A stretch of DNA of 50,998 bases, taken from the IMG/VR virus record IMGVR_UViG_3300042517_001594, positions 1-50,998 of that record, one strand, 5' to 3'. The stretch is from a virus. This document shows, one piece after another, positions 31,394 through 40,261 of the stretch. Positions within the stretch are counted from its first letter, which is position 1. Every line of letters begins with the position of its first letter. The notes beneath the pieces are model-generated. The model was not told the DNA's origin, ran no database searches, and was given only the letters and a program-made list of their open reading frames with translations. The translations under genes were made by a program, and so were the position numbers.

Positions 31394-31789
31394 ATGGCCC
31401 TCAAGCTCATCCGAACCATCAACTTCAATGACGCCGACGTGGCGGTGGGTGCCACCAGCGCCACCATCACGGTGACCCGCCAGTCCCTGGGCTTCCGCGC
31501 CGATGACGAGCTCCTCATCAAGGGCGGCGTGGTGGAGACGGTGACCCCGTTCGCGGGTGGCTCGCTGGCCACGTACACCGCGGCGCTGGGCATTGCCGGC
31601 GCCACCACGCGCTACCTGGCGGCGCAGAGCGTCTTTGCGGCCGCGCGCCTGGGTGCCGCCGCGTGCGCCCTGGACCGCGCCGGGAACTTCGTCATCACCC
31701 TGACGGGCTCCCACAACCTGAGCACCGCCACGGCTGGCAAGGCCCACATTTGGGCCGACATTGAAGAAGCCAAGCCCCTTCCCGCCTGA
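31394..31789 (+). CDS. Possible capsid decoration protein, paralogue 2
   Basis: Encodes 131 residues from MALKLIRTINFNDADVA, with AGGAGAAGG upstream of the ATG. Elements PFAGGSLATYTAALGIAG and FVITLTGSHNLSTATAGKAHI line up with those of the upstream gene (AFAGTATLQLDVG, LLTFTATVNNLTLLTAGEVDI). Probably a second decoration or head protein of the same fold. Confidence 0.72.
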   Translation: MALKLIRTINFNDADVAVGATSATITVTRQSLGFRADDELLIKGGVVETVTPFAGGSLATYTAALGIAGATTRYLAAQSVFAAARLGAAACALDRAGNFVITLTGSHNLSTATAGKAHIWADIEEAKPLPA

Positions 31790-31797
31790 GGTGACCC

Positions 31798-32223
31798 ATG
31801 CGAACCAGGACCGCCCGCGTTCTTGGTGTGGCGGCTTTGGCCGCATGCACCACCATCGCCATCGCAGCCGTCAACCACATGTACACCGTGCCGGGGGGGA
31901 TTGTGCTCCCCCCGCGCACGCTGCCGGGGAAGGCCATTGCCCACCCGGGCCGCGACTACTCCACGTTCATCCTGGAGCACGACAACCCGGACGCGGGCTC
32001 CCAGCCCATGTGGGTGTGCGGGCGGAACGCGGGCTGGCCCGACGGCGGCTTCACCTCCGCGGTGATTTCCCAGAGCTGCCACAAGAGGTGCCTGGACCTC
32101 ACCGTGTGCCCGTTCGGTCCGGGGTTCTCCGGTGACGTGAAGCAGGAGGGCGGCCCCGTGGCGTTCTGCGACGGGCCGGGCACCGACGCCGGCTGCCGCG
32201 TCAAGCTCTCGTTCGGGAGGTAA
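31798..32223 (+). CDS. Exported protein, possible lipoprotein
   Basis: Encodes 141 residues. The N-terminus has basic residues (MRTRTAR), a hydrophobic core (VLGVAALAA) and LAAC, a lipobox-like match with Cys 17; the following residues stay hydrophobic. Mature part has five Cys (CGRNAGW, SCHKRCLDLTVC, FCDGPG, GCRVK), suggesting disulphides formed outside the cytoplasm. It begins a run of three genes with export signals inside the virion module. It could be a periplasmic or outer-membrane-attached phage protein. No family is recognised. Confidence 0.7.
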   Translation: MRTRTARVLGVAALAACTTIAIAAVNHMYTVPGGIVLPPRTLPGKAIAHPGRDYSTFILEHDNPDAGSQPMWVCGRNAGWPDGGFTSAVISQSCHKRCLDLTVCPFGPGFSGDVKQEGGPVAFCDGPGTDAGCRVKLSFGR

Positions 32224-32225
32224 CC

Positions 32226-33092
32226 ATGCAGCGGGTCCTCTTCGCTTTGGCGCTGATGCTGGCGCTGGCATTCGCGCACGCACAGGCCGTTCCTGGGCAG
32301 ACGTTCGGCACCACGTTCCCGGGCGGAATCTCCCTCACCTACCTGGCCACGCAGTTCTGTGCGCGGACCGGGTGCACGCTGACTGGCCAGCAGGTCTTTG
32401 ACGGTGTCTCCGTGGATATCTCCACGGGCACCAACCAAACCCTGACGGTCCAGCCAAACGGCTCCGGGGCGGTTGTGCTGAACGCAACCGGCGGCACCGA
32501 GGTCACGACCCCCAGCACCGGTGCAGTGCCGGCGCTGCTCAACCGAATGCAGGACAACAGCGCTGCGCTGGAGTTCGGATTTGTGCAGCGGCTGGCGTCG
32601 CTCAACGGATTCATCGCCATCGGCAATGCATCCATCACGAACTCCATCTACTCGCCCGGCATTCAGCGCATGTCGTCGGGGTCCACCAACGCATTGGTCT
32701 TTGACATCGCGTATGTGGATGCAACCCAAGACTCCGGCACCCAGCCTGTCTACCTCCTGGACGTGCGGCGAGGGACAGCGACGGGCGACCCGTTCAACGT
32801 GGCAGGCGGTGCCGCCGTCACCACGCGCCCGCTGCTGCGGTTCGCCAACTTTGGCACGTCGTTCCTGGAGTTCTCCGCGGCCAGCAACCTGACGCTGGGC
32901 GGCTCCATGTTTGAGCTTGATGGCGCTGCAACCGTGCTGCCGGCATGCGCCGCTGACGGAGATGTTGGCCGCTTCGTCAACTACTCCAAAAGCAGCGGCA
33001 ACATCCGCGTGACGTGCGGCTGCAAGAAGACGGGCGCCGGCACCTATGCGCGCTACGACCTCTCCACGGGGACCGTGGGGGAGTGCACGTGA
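32226..33092 (+). CDS. Secreted beta-rich protein
   Basis: Encodes 288 residues. MQRVLFALALMLALAFAHAQ is a clear signal peptide with a likely AHA/QA cleavage. The mature part is Thr/Ser/Gly/Val-rich and beta-like (SVDISTGTNQTLTVQPNGSG), resembling fibre or spike shafts, and ends with a Cys-pair segment (CGCKKTGAGTYARYDLSTG). It starts 2 bases after the previous gene and overlaps the esterase gene by 4 bp. A surface-attached adhesin-like role is possible; no family is recognised. Confidence 0.72.
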   Translation: MQRVLFALALMLALAFAHAQAVPGQTFGTTFPGGISLTYLATQFCARTGCTLTGQQVFDGVSVDISTGTNQTLTVQPNGSGAVVLNATGGTEVTTPSTGAVPALLNRMQDNSAALEFGFVQRLASLNGFIAIGNASITNSIYSPGIQRMSSGSTNALVFDIAYVDATQDSGTQPVYLLDVRRGTATGDPFNVAGGAAVTTRPLLRFANFGTSFLEFSAASNLTLGGSMFELDGAATVLPACAADGDVGRFVNYSKSSGNIRVTCGCKKTGAGTYARYDLSTGTVGECT

Positions 33093-34264
33093 GCACGGTG
33101 CTCCTTGCACTGCTGCTGGCGTCACAGGGCGTCGGCATCATCAACGTGGGGCAATCCACGTGCATTGGCACGACCGCAACGCCGGCGCGTACCACCGTTG
33201 ACGACGGGAACTTCCGCTTCACCACCAACGCATTCCTCGCCGGTCTGGATGGTCAGGGCGGCTTCAACAGCACGGGCGTGGACTGGCCGCTCAGCGCGCT
33301 GACGGAAGCCACGTTTGAGTCTCCGTGGTCCCAATCCGCACGGCAGTTCCGCGCTGTGACGGGGTCGCCGGTTACGGTGTTCGGAAACTGCGTCGGCGGC
33401 ATCCAGTACAGCGCAATGAAAAAGGGAACGGTTTCGTTTGACCGTCTCGAGAAGCTGATTGAGGGCTTCGGAGCACGTGTCCCGAATGCGCGTGTCGCGG
33501 CGGTGCTGGCGTACAACGGCGAGGCCAACACGCAGGCGGCCACGCCCCGCGCCACGTTCGCGGCCAACCTTCTGGAGTGGCAAACGGACATCCAGGCCAA
33601 GGTGCGCCTCTCCACGCGCACGGGCGCAAGCACCACGGTGCCGCTTGTTGTGCGGCAGCTGGCGTCGTGGACGCACTACAACACCACGGGGTTCATCGCG
33701 CTTGGGCAGTATGACGCCATGAAGGCCAACCCCGGCAGGATTGTTGTGGCCGGCGGAGGCTATCCGTTCGTCTACTCCGGCGACGGCGTGCACCCCACAG
33801 CAGACGGCAGCTGCCACATGGGCGCAATGATGGGCCGCGTTGCTGGCTTTGTCAGCATGGACCCGTGGTGGCGCCCGCTGATGCCCATCAGCGTCACGCG
33901 CGTGGCCAATGTCATCACGGTGGCATTCAACGTCCCGAGCCCGCCGCTGGTGGTGGATACGACCCTGGTGACGGCTCAAACGAACAGGGGGTTTGAGTAC
34001 ACGGACGCCACCACGTCCGCGTCCATCTCCAGCGTTTCGTGCGGCGCCACCACGTGCACCATCACGCTGAACACGACGCCGACGGGCGGCACGCGGCTGC
34101 TCCGCTACGCGTACACGGGAACCAACGGCGACAACGCGGGTCCCACCGCAGGCCCGCGCGGCAACATCCGCGACAGCGGCGGCAATGCGGCGTCTGTGAC
34201 GTGCAACGGCACGCCCATCCCGCTCCACAACTGGTTGGTGACCTTCGAGGAGGATGTGCCATGA
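33089..34264 (+). CDS. Exported SGNH-type esterase
   Basis: Encodes 391 residues from a GTG overlapping the upstream stop. A hydrophobic start (VLLALLLAS) serves as signal peptide or anchor. SGNH blocks are visible: GQST with nucleophile Ser 23, AVLAYNGEAN around 138-147 (the GxE/N block) and DGVHPTADG with Asp 232 and His 235 (the DxxH block). This is the pattern of the sialate-O-acetylesterase-like carbohydrate esterases. Residues 270-391 form a separate beta-rich domain with a Cys pair (VSCGATTCTITL). It may strip acetyl groups from host polysaccharide, but the signal peptide suggests action outside the cell and not only on the tail. Confidence 0.75.
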   Translation: MSTVLLALLLASQGVGIINVGQSTCIGTTATPARTTVDDGNFRFTTNAFLAGLDGQGGFNSTGVDWPLSALTEATFESPWSQSARQFRAVTGSPVTVFGNCVGGIQYSAMKKGTVSFDRLEKLIEGFGARVPNARVAAVLAYNGEANTQAATPRATFAANLLEWQTDIQAKVRLSTRTGASTTVPLVVRQLASWTHYNTTGFIALGQYDAMKANPGRIVVAGGGYPFVYSGDGVHPTADGSCHMGAMMGRVAGFVSMDPWWRPLMPISVTRVANVITVAFNVPSPPLVVDTTLVTAQTNRGFEYTDATTSASISSVSCGATTCTITLNTTPTGGTRLLRYAYTGTNGDNAGPTAGPRGNIRDSGGNAASVTCNGTPIPLHNWLVTFEEDVP

Positions 34265-34782
34265 CCGACATCCTCCTCTGGGCCAAGGACAACAGCGCAG
34301 ATATTCTGGCCACCCTGGGTGGCGCGGGCACAGCCGGTGCTCTGCTGCGCTGGGTGTTCCCCCGCGCGGTGGAGGCGGGCATCGCCTGGCGCAAGGCCAA
34401 GCGTGAAGCCGCGGACGCCGCGAAGAAGGCCGCGGAAGCCAAGGCCGCAGAGGAAGCGAAGAAGGCCGCGGACGCCAAGGCGGCCGACGAGATGTGGCGC
34501 GCCCAGATGATTAACGGGCTGCAGGCCAACAGCGCGGCGGTGGACGCGCTGAAGCGCCAGATGGAGGTCTTCACCAGCACGCTGAAGGAACACGACGAGC
34601 GCACCCGCGAGACCTCCAAGGTGGTGGCGCGCGTGGACGGATTCCTGGACCGCCTTGAGCGCGCGGAAAGCCACGCCTTCGAGGCCAAGGTTGCCGCGGC
34701 ATCCGCGGAGCGCGCGGTGGCTCGGCTGCAGGGCACGGACGCGTTCGGCAACCCCACCACCAACCCAGGGCGGGGTGGCTGA
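34261..34782 (+). CDS. Membrane-anchored coiled-coil protein (possible holin or spanin-like)
   Basis: Encodes 173 residues. A hydrophobic segment (residues 11-30, ADILATLGGAGTAGALLRWVF) is followed by a basic amphipathic stretch and a very long Ala/Lys/Glu coiled coil (about 40-170). One N-terminal membrane segment plus a coiled coil is the layout of some phage holins and inner-membrane spanins. It follows the exported proteins, which supports an envelope role. It overlaps both neighbours. Assignment is inference. Confidence 0.62.
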   Translation: MTDILLWAKDNSADILATLGGAGTAGALLRWVFPRAVEAGIAWRKAKREAADAAKKAAEAKAAEEAKKAADAKAADEMWRAQMINGLQANSAAVDALKRQMEVFTSTLKEHDERTRETSKVVARVDGFLDRLERAESHAFEAKVAAASAERAVARLQGTDAFGNPTTNPGRGG

Positions 34783-35588
34783 TGGCCTACAACCCGACCG
34801 GTTACCGCGGCATTCAGGAGGCCTGCTACGGGCAGGCTGGCCAGGTCATTGGCGCGTGGGCCGAGAAGAACGGGGTGCTCACCGACCCCAGCACCAGCCC
34901 CGCCATCACCGCCAACGTCTACCGCCCGGGCAACGGCGGTCCGGACAGCACGCCCATTGCGCCCAGCGTGTCCGTCTCCAAGGACGCCACCACCAAGCGC
35001 CTCACGCTCACCCTGGACTGCTCCAACCGCGCCACCTTCCCGCTGGACGAGGGGTACCGCGCGGAGCTCGTGGTCAGCACGCTCACCCACCCGCTGGTCA
35101 TTGTTTTTGACGTGGTTCGGCAGCCGCTGGTGGACCAGGTCCCCGTGCGCGTGGATGACCTGTACCCGCTGCACGTCCAGCTGAAGCAGATGCTGGCCAA
35201 AGCCGCGGTGGAGACGGGCACGTCCGTGGAGTCCGTGGCGGACCGGCTCTACATCATGCCGGCGTGGACGCGCGTGCTGGATTACGTGCGCTCCCGCGGG
35301 CGCCGGCCCAGCCTCATCAGCCCGGCGGGCACGCTTCACCTGATGGCGCTGCACGCCGCCGCGGTGAACGTGTTCAGCGCGTTCAAGCGCGCGGAGGGAG
35401 ACGTCTACGACGGCCTGCGCGCCACGCATGAAGGCCTGTACCAGGAGGCCCTGCGGAACACCGCGCTGCACTACGACGACGCCGACGGGTTCAGCCACAG
35501 CAAGGAGCGCGCGTGGACCCAGCCGCGGTGGTTTGTGGGCAATGACCTCCGCGCCGGGAAGATGCCCCGCCCGCCCAGGGGGTACTGA
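34782..35588 (+). CDS. Hypothetical head-tail connector region protein
   Basis: Encodes 268 residues; both ends overlap neighbours (TGATG). Beta-rich N-terminal half (TANVYRPGNGGPDSTPIAPS; KRLTLTLDCSNRATFPLDEG) and helical C-terminal half (SAFKRAEGDVYDGLRATHEG). By position it may be a connector or tail-attachment protein. No family is recognised. Confidence 0.7.
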   Translation: MAYNPTGYRGIQEACYGQAGQVIGAWAEKNGVLTDPSTSPAITANVYRPGNGGPDSTPIAPSVSVSKDATTKRLTLTLDCSNRATFPLDEGYRAELVVSTLTHPLVIVFDVVRQPLVDQVPVRVDDLYPLHVQLKQMLAKAAVETGTSVESVADRLYIMPAWTRVLDYVRSRGRRPSLISPAGTLHLMALHAAAVNVFSAFKRAEGDVYDGLRATHEGLYQEALRNTALHYDDADGFSHSKERAWTQPRWFVGNDLRAGKMPRPPRGY

Positions 35589-36055
35589 TGGCCACGGTGG
35601 AGGTGTCGGACATCCTGGCGACGGTGGCCACCACGGTCCTTGCCACCACGCCGGCCGCGGATGGCTCCCTTGCGCCGACCTTCACGGAGAATGAGCACGT
35701 GTCCGTGGAGGGCGCCCCCAACGACCGCGGCTTTGACATCTACCTGCGCTCCGGCGGTGAAGAGCAGACCACCGGCCATGAGGGGGACACCGAGGAAGCC
35801 TGCCGGCGGTTCACGTTCATCCTGGTTATTGCCTACGTGCACACCACGGGCAGCGCGCGCTCCATCAGCAGCGTCATCGGACGGGACGCCGTTGCTCTGA
35901 TGGACCGCATTCCGCGCGCCCTGCACCCGGACGGCCATGTGTGCGTCCCCGGTGACTACGACGTGGACGTGCGCACGGACAAAGACGTGGGCGGAAACAT
36001 CTGGACCCTTTCATTGCCGTTCCAGGTGGAGCACCTGGAGACGGTCGAGCCCTGA
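35588..36055 (+). CDS. Tail terminator-like protein
   Basis: Encodes 155 residues. The sequence fits the terminator/minor tail U pattern: an N-terminal helix, a RGFDIYLRSGGEE strand, then RFTFILVIAYVHTTG, a helix (GRDAVALMDRIPRAL) and a final WTLSLPFQVEHLE strand. It lies directly before the tail tube gene, the normal place for a protein that caps the finished tail and joins it to the head. Confidence 0.72.
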   Translation: MATVEVSDILATVATTVLATTPAADGSLAPTFTENEHVSVEGAPNDRGFDIYLRSGGEEQTTGHEGDTEEACRRFTFILVIAYVHTTGSARSISSVIGRDAVALMDRIPRALHPDGHVCVPGDYDVDVRTDKDVGGNIWTLSLPFQVEHLETVEP

Positions 36056-36070
36056 CGAAGGAGAGAGCCC

Positions 36071-37276
36071 ATGCCCGGAAGCGCGCTGGTCAACCGTGTG
36101 GATTACGTGATTGCCGCCAACAAGGACGCCGCAGCGCCGCTGGCCGGAGCGTCGTGGATTCGGCTTCCCACCATTGGCCGCCAGCTGCTCAACAAGGAGC
36201 AACTGGACGACGGGGTGGAGGAGGACAACGAAATCGGCGCCTCCACGCCTCCGCAGCCCACGGTGAAGAAGGCCAGCTACTCCACGGCGGTGCGCCTCTG
36301 GGGCGGGGACAAGAAGTTCGGGGCCACCACGGACCCCACCTCCTGCTTCGCCCAGGGGTTGCTGGAAAACTACTTCGGCATGAGTGCTGACCTGGGGTTC
36401 GGCGGCACCACGGTGTCAGGCTCCAACACCGGCCAGGGGACCGTTGCCGCGCCGCTGGCGGTCACCCTGGCCAGCACCATCACGCCCGGCATGGGCATCC
36501 GGTACGGCCAGAAGGTCCGGTTTGTCCTGTCGAAAGCCACGAACAATCTGGTGCTGAACGCGGCGCTGGGCCTGCCCGTGGCGCCCACCAGCGGTGACGT
36601 GCTGGGCGCGTTCTACTTCCGCCCGACGCTGGGTGAGCGTGCCCAGGTCGTTGGGCTGCAGGTGAAGCGGGACACGCACAAGGACATGGCGTTCTACGGC
36701 GGTGTGTTCGGCCTGAAGCTGCAGAACATGGCGGCGGAGGGCGGCGCGCAGCTGGCCATGGACATGGAGTTCGACAAGTGGCTGGCACCGGTGGACATTG
36801 CGTCCCCGCAGGAAAACCAGTTCACGCACCACGCGCTGATGGTGAAGGGCGGAGACCTCATCATTGGGCAGGATGCGGCAGCCGCCAACCTCTGCTTCAG
36901 TGAAGCGTCCATTGATTTCGGCGTGTCGCGCGAGTGGATTGAGTGCAACGAGGGCGCCGGGGACAACGGACGCGACGGCATCCACATCACCGGTCAGCGG
37001 CCCACCGCCACGGCCAAGGTCTACTACCTGGCCGACCTGTGGACGAAGTACGAGGCCAAGACCGCCGTGCCCGTGATGTTCTCCATGGTACAGCCTGGTG
37101 GCGGCGCCGGATGGGTCGGCGTGTTCTTCCCGAACGCCACCATTGGCGTGAAGGAAGGAACCATCGGCAACAAGGAAAGCCTGGACCTCACGTTCACGGC
37201 GCACGAACCCACCGCCGCGCAGAAGGCCAACGGCATCACCGCCAGCGTCTACTTCTCCGTGGGCAGCGGCATCTGA
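36071..37276 (+). CDS. Major tail tube protein
   Basis: Encodes 401 residues with an AAGGAGAG ribosome site. It is beta-rich and followed by the chaperone pair and tape measure, as tail tube genes are. Typical blocks: a flexible N-terminal loop (residues 40-60), DIASPQENQFTHHALMVKGG, and a Gly/Ser-rich extra region (residues 108-190) that is probably an inserted Ig-like domain. It polymerises around the tape measure to form the tail. Confidence 0.8.
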   Translation: MPGSALVNRVDYVIAANKDAAAPLAGASWIRLPTIGRQLLNKEQLDDGVEEDNEIGASTPPQPTVKKASYSTAVRLWGGDKKFGATTDPTSCFAQGLLENYFGMSADLGFGGTTVSGSNTGQGTVAAPLAVTLASTITPGMGIRYGQKVRFVLSKATNNLVLNAALGLPVAPTSGDVLGAFYFRPTLGERAQVVGLQVKRDTHKDMAFYGGVFGLKLQNMAAEGGAQLAMDMEFDKWLAPVDIASPQENQFTHHALMVKGGDLIIGQDAAAANLCFSEASIDFGVSREWIECNEGAGDNGRDGIHITGQRPTATAKVYYLADLWTKYEAKTAVPVMFSMVQPGGGAGWVGVFFPNATIGVKEGTIGNKESLDLTFTAHEPTAAQKANGITASVYFSVGSGI

Positions 37277-37288
37277 GCGGGGGCGGCC

Positions 37289-37861
37289 ATGGGCGCATTG
37301 TGGAACGAGACCCGCAAGACATCCATCACCAGCACGCTGCGGGGCAAGATTGCGGCGTATGAGCGCCGTCTCTCCAGTGAATCCGAGAAGGCGCTGGAGG
37401 AGGCGGAGCGCGTGGTGCTGGAGAAGGAAATCGAGCGACTCAAGAAGCGCGTGGCCAAGCGTGAGGGAGACCCGCAGTACACCGTCACCATGAAGCACGT
37501 GGGCTCGCTGGAGGACCCGCTGCTGTGGGACTCGCTGCTGTCCCGCCATGAATCCGCCGTGCACCTGTTGGTCTCCAAGGCGCGCCGGGAGCTGGTGGAG
37601 GAACACGGCTCCGCGGATGCCGCGGTGGCGGCGCTGGGTGGCCAGGACTTTGAGCGCGTGGCGGTGGTGCGCGCGACCCGCAGCCCGGAGCACCACCAGG
37701 TCTACGGCCAGCACGTGCGGGAGCTGGTGACCCACGGCCTGGTGGATGGGGAGAAGGAATACGAGCGGCTGTTCCAGCTCGGCGGGCCCAAGCTGTTGCT
37801 GCATGCCGCGGATGAGGTGCGGGCGTTCCAGGAGGTGGACTCGGAAATGGGGGAAGGCTGA
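37289..37861 (+). CDS. Tail assembly chaperone, short form (gpG-like)
   Basis: Encodes 190 residues. Helical N-terminus with coiled coil (RLSSESEKALEEAERVVLEK). The place between tail tube and tape measure is that of lambda gpG. The last codons (ATG GGG GAA GGC TGA) hold a possible slippery run, and the -1 frame continues into an otherwise start-less downstream frame. Chaperones of this kind hold the tape measure during tail assembly and are not in the virion. Confidence 0.82.
   Translation: MGALWNETRKTSITSTLRGKIAAYERRLSSESEKALEEAERVVLEKEIERLKKRVAKREGDPQYTVTMKHVGSLEDPLLWDSLLSRHESAVHLLVSKARRELVEEHGSADAAVAALGGQDFERVAVVRATRSPEHHQVYGQHVRELVTHGLVDGEKEYERLFQLGGPKLLLHAADEVRAFQEVDSEMGEG
37849..37855 (+). 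promoter_or_regulatory. Candidate -1 slippery site (GGGGGAA)
   Basis: The heptamer is phased G GGG GAA in the upstream frame. A slip of one base backwards lets the P-site tRNA re-pair perfectly on GGG. It lies two codons before the upstream stop. Lambda uses GGGAAAG at the same place in its tail genes; this heptamer is less studied. Confidence 0.5.
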
Positions 37862-38208
37862 GGGCCTGGCTGTGGAAGAAGCCAGGCCTCTACTCCTGCA
37901 AGGACTGCATGCAGAACCCACGGCTCTTGGAACTCAACGGCATGTGCGGCGGCGTGGCGCCCGGGCGGCTGCCCATCCTGGTGGGTGACGCGGTGGACCG
38001 GTGCCCCACGGCCATGGGGATGCAGGACCCGGAGGTGCTGCGCGCGGCCAATGCCCTGGCGCGCGCGGGCATTGACCCCAAGGGCAACCCGGGCGTGGTG
38101 GAAGGGCTGCTGGGGGATGACGTTGGTTTGACGCTGCCGCCGCGCTGGCGGGCCATGTGGAAGCTGTCCCGCGTCTGGCGCGCGGCATTCCTCGCGGGGG
38201 CCGAATGA
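37856..38208 (+). CDS. Chaperone extension reached by -1 frameshift (gpT-like)
   Basis: About 117 residues read in the -1 frame relative to the upstream gene. After the shift it reads LRAWLWKKPGLYSCKDCMQN and on, coding-like from the first residue, with Cys pairs CKDC and C. The first ATG in this frame is at 37909, after the conserved-looking start, so independent initiation would lose it. A fused product of about 306 residues fits lambda gpGT. The stop overlaps the tape measure start (ATGA). Confidence 0.72.
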
Positions 38209-40259
38209 GCACCATCCCGACGGTGTATGCCATTGAGGTGGACGGGGCCGACGACGCCCTGCGCGCTTTCCAGTCCGTGGATGGCGCGCTGAAGAACAAC
38301 GCCACCACCGCAAGCGGCGCTGCTGACGCATTCAAGAAGACCTCCGATGAAATCTCGGACGGCTTTAAGAAGGCCAAGAATGACGCGGGCGTCCTGGGCA
38401 GCACGGTCGCATCTGTCCTGGGCGGCGCCGTGGATGACCTTGCAGGGATGGCGGCTGCCATTGCGGGCGGCGGCGTGGGCGCAGCGGCGGGCAGCATTGT
38501 CGGCGCCCTCGCCCTCGCCACAAGGGCCTGGGAGGTCTACCGCACCGAGCAGGGGCGCGCGCGCAAACAGGCTGAGGAAGTGGCGGCCGCGGTGGATGCG
38601 GTGCTGGCGGGGCTTCAGGGAATGGCGCAGGGGTCGGCCGACCCGTTCAGCGACAAGAGCGCGCAGCAGCTCCGGGACATGGCCACCGCGCAGGGCAAGG
38701 TTGTCCAGGCCATCGAGATTGAAATCGAGAAGCAGCGCGAACTGAAGCGCATTGCTGAAGAGCGCCTGAACTCGGTGTCGTTCCGCTTGATGGCAATGCC
38801 TGATGACGTGGCCAAGGTCATCATGGAGATTGAGCGCGCGGAGCGTGCGGCCAGCGAAACCATGGGCCGGCTGTACAACCAGCGCTCCATCCTGCGGGCC
38901 ACCCAGGAAGCAGAGCTTCAGAAATCCTTTGTTGAGCAGGTGGACCTGGACGACAAGGCCGCGAAGGACAAGGAGGCCAAGGACAAGGCCGCAGCAGAAG
39001 AGGCCAAGCGCAAGGCTGCTGAGCGGAAGCGCCTGGCCGACGACGAGTTCAAGCACACCGCGCAGCTGGAGCTGACGCGCGTCCAGATTGCGAACGCCAC
39101 CGCGGAGGCGCGCGCCAAGAAGGCGCGGGAACTGAGCGCGGTGCTGGCCAGCCTTGAGATGGCCGACTTCAACCGGATTGTGGCGCGCAATGAACAGATA
39201 GAGCGCGACGTCCTGGCTGTGGAGGCCCGGGCGTCGGGTGACCGCCGCACCGCCCTGCGGGAAGACCTGGACTTTGAGCAGGCCGTGCAGCGCCAGAAGC
39301 TGGACTCGGAGCAGAACGTCAGCGTGGAACGCACGGCCATCCTCCGGCGTTCCCAGGATGCGAACTGGGCGGCGCTGGAGCGGCGCCTTGCAGCCGAGGA
39401 GCGCGCCGAGCGGGCGTCCGCCATGCGCAGGGCGGGCACCGCGGACAACGTGATTGCCGAGACCCTGAAGCTGGATGAGGAGGCCACCGAGCGCCGCATC
39501 CAGAACCGTCAGCGGGAGACGGAAGCTGCGGTGGACGCCCTGCATCGCCAGGAGGCGGCGGCGCGGCGCACGGCGGTCACCAACACCATCCTGGAAGCAT
39601 CCCTGTACGCGTACGGCGCGGCGGTGGATGCGGTCATGCCCATTGTGGATGACTTTGCGTCCAGCGTCCGCACGCTGGGTGAGCTGAACCGCGAGAACTG
39701 GCAGCAGTACCTCATTGAAACGGACCAGCTGCCGGCGCTGGTGGCGGCTCGCATCCAGGCGTTTGCCGCGGCCTTGGCAGCGGAGGCCTTCAAGAAGAGC
39801 GCCATGGAAGCAGCCAACGCGGGTGCAGACGTGGCCGCCGCTGCCACGTCCTACGCGCGCTACGACACTGTGGCGGGCTCCATGTATTTGATTTCCGCAG
39901 GCAAGCACGCGGCGGCGGCGGCGGGCTACGCGGCGCTCGGCGGTGGCGCAGCTGCGGGCGCGGTGGGCCTTGGTCTGGCGCGTCCGCTCACGCGTGACGA
40001 GCAGGACCGTGCGCGCGCCGATGACGACCGGGGCGACCGCGGGTCGGAGGGTTCCCGCGGCGGAGGCGGCGGCCGCACCGGCCGGAACAGCATGGGTGGC
40101 GGCGGCGGTGGTGACGGGACGTTCAGCGTCCAGGTCATCACCAACAACAGCGGCGTGAACATCCAGCCACGCAACGCGCGTGAAGCCGCGCGGCCGGTGG
40201 CGGCCGCCATGCGTGCGGCCCGCCAGAGCACGTATCTGCAGCGGCAGATGGGAGGCTGA
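38205..40259 (+). CDS. Tape measure protein
   Basis: Encodes 684 residues from MSTIPTVYAIEVDGADDALR. Mostly long helix with coiled coil (residues 180-470, many Ala/Glu/Lys/Arg) and a hydrophobic Gly/Ala segment (about 75-110, VLGGAVDDLAGMAAAIAGGG). A further hydrophobic stretch lies near 570-590. It sets tail length; at about 1.5 A per residue it predicts a tail near 100 nm. It is followed by tail tip genes, as expected. Confidence 0.88.
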   Translation: MSTIPTVYAIEVDGADDALRAFQSVDGALKNNATTASGAADAFKKTSDEISDGFKKAKNDAGVLGSTVASVLGGAVDDLAGMAAAIAGGGVGAAAGSIVGALALATRAWEVYRTEQGRARKQAEEVAAAVDAVLAGLQGMAQGSADPFSDKSAQQLRDMATAQGKVVQAIEIEIEKQRELKRIAEERLNSVSFRLMAMPDDVAKVIMEIERAERAASETMGRLYNQRSILRATQEAELQKSFVEQVDLDDKAAKDKEAKDKAAAEEAKRKAAERKRLADDEFKHTAQLELTRVQIANATAEARAKKARELSAVLASLEMADFNRIVARNEQIERDVLAVEARASGDRRTALREDLDFEQAVQRQKLDSEQNVSVERTAILRRSQDANWAALERRLAAEERAERASAMRRAGTADNVIAETLKLDEEATERRIQNRQRETEAAVDALHRQEAAARRTAVTNTILEASLYAYGAAVDAVMPIVDDFASSVRTLGELNRENWQQYLIETDQLPALVAARIQAFAAALAAEAFKKSAMEAANAGADVAAAATSYARYDTVAGSMYLISAGKHAAAAAGYAALGGGAAAGAVGLGLARPLTRDEQDRARADDDRGDRGSEGSRGGGGGRTGRNSMGGGGGGDGTFSVQVITNNSGVNIQPRNAREAARPVAAAMRAARQSTYLQRQMGG

Positions 40260-40261
40260 CC

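Noticed and set aside
28735-31608. 957-codon open frame on the minus strand across scaffold and capsid
   Set aside because: Shadow of the capsid and neighbouring genes; no domain is visible.
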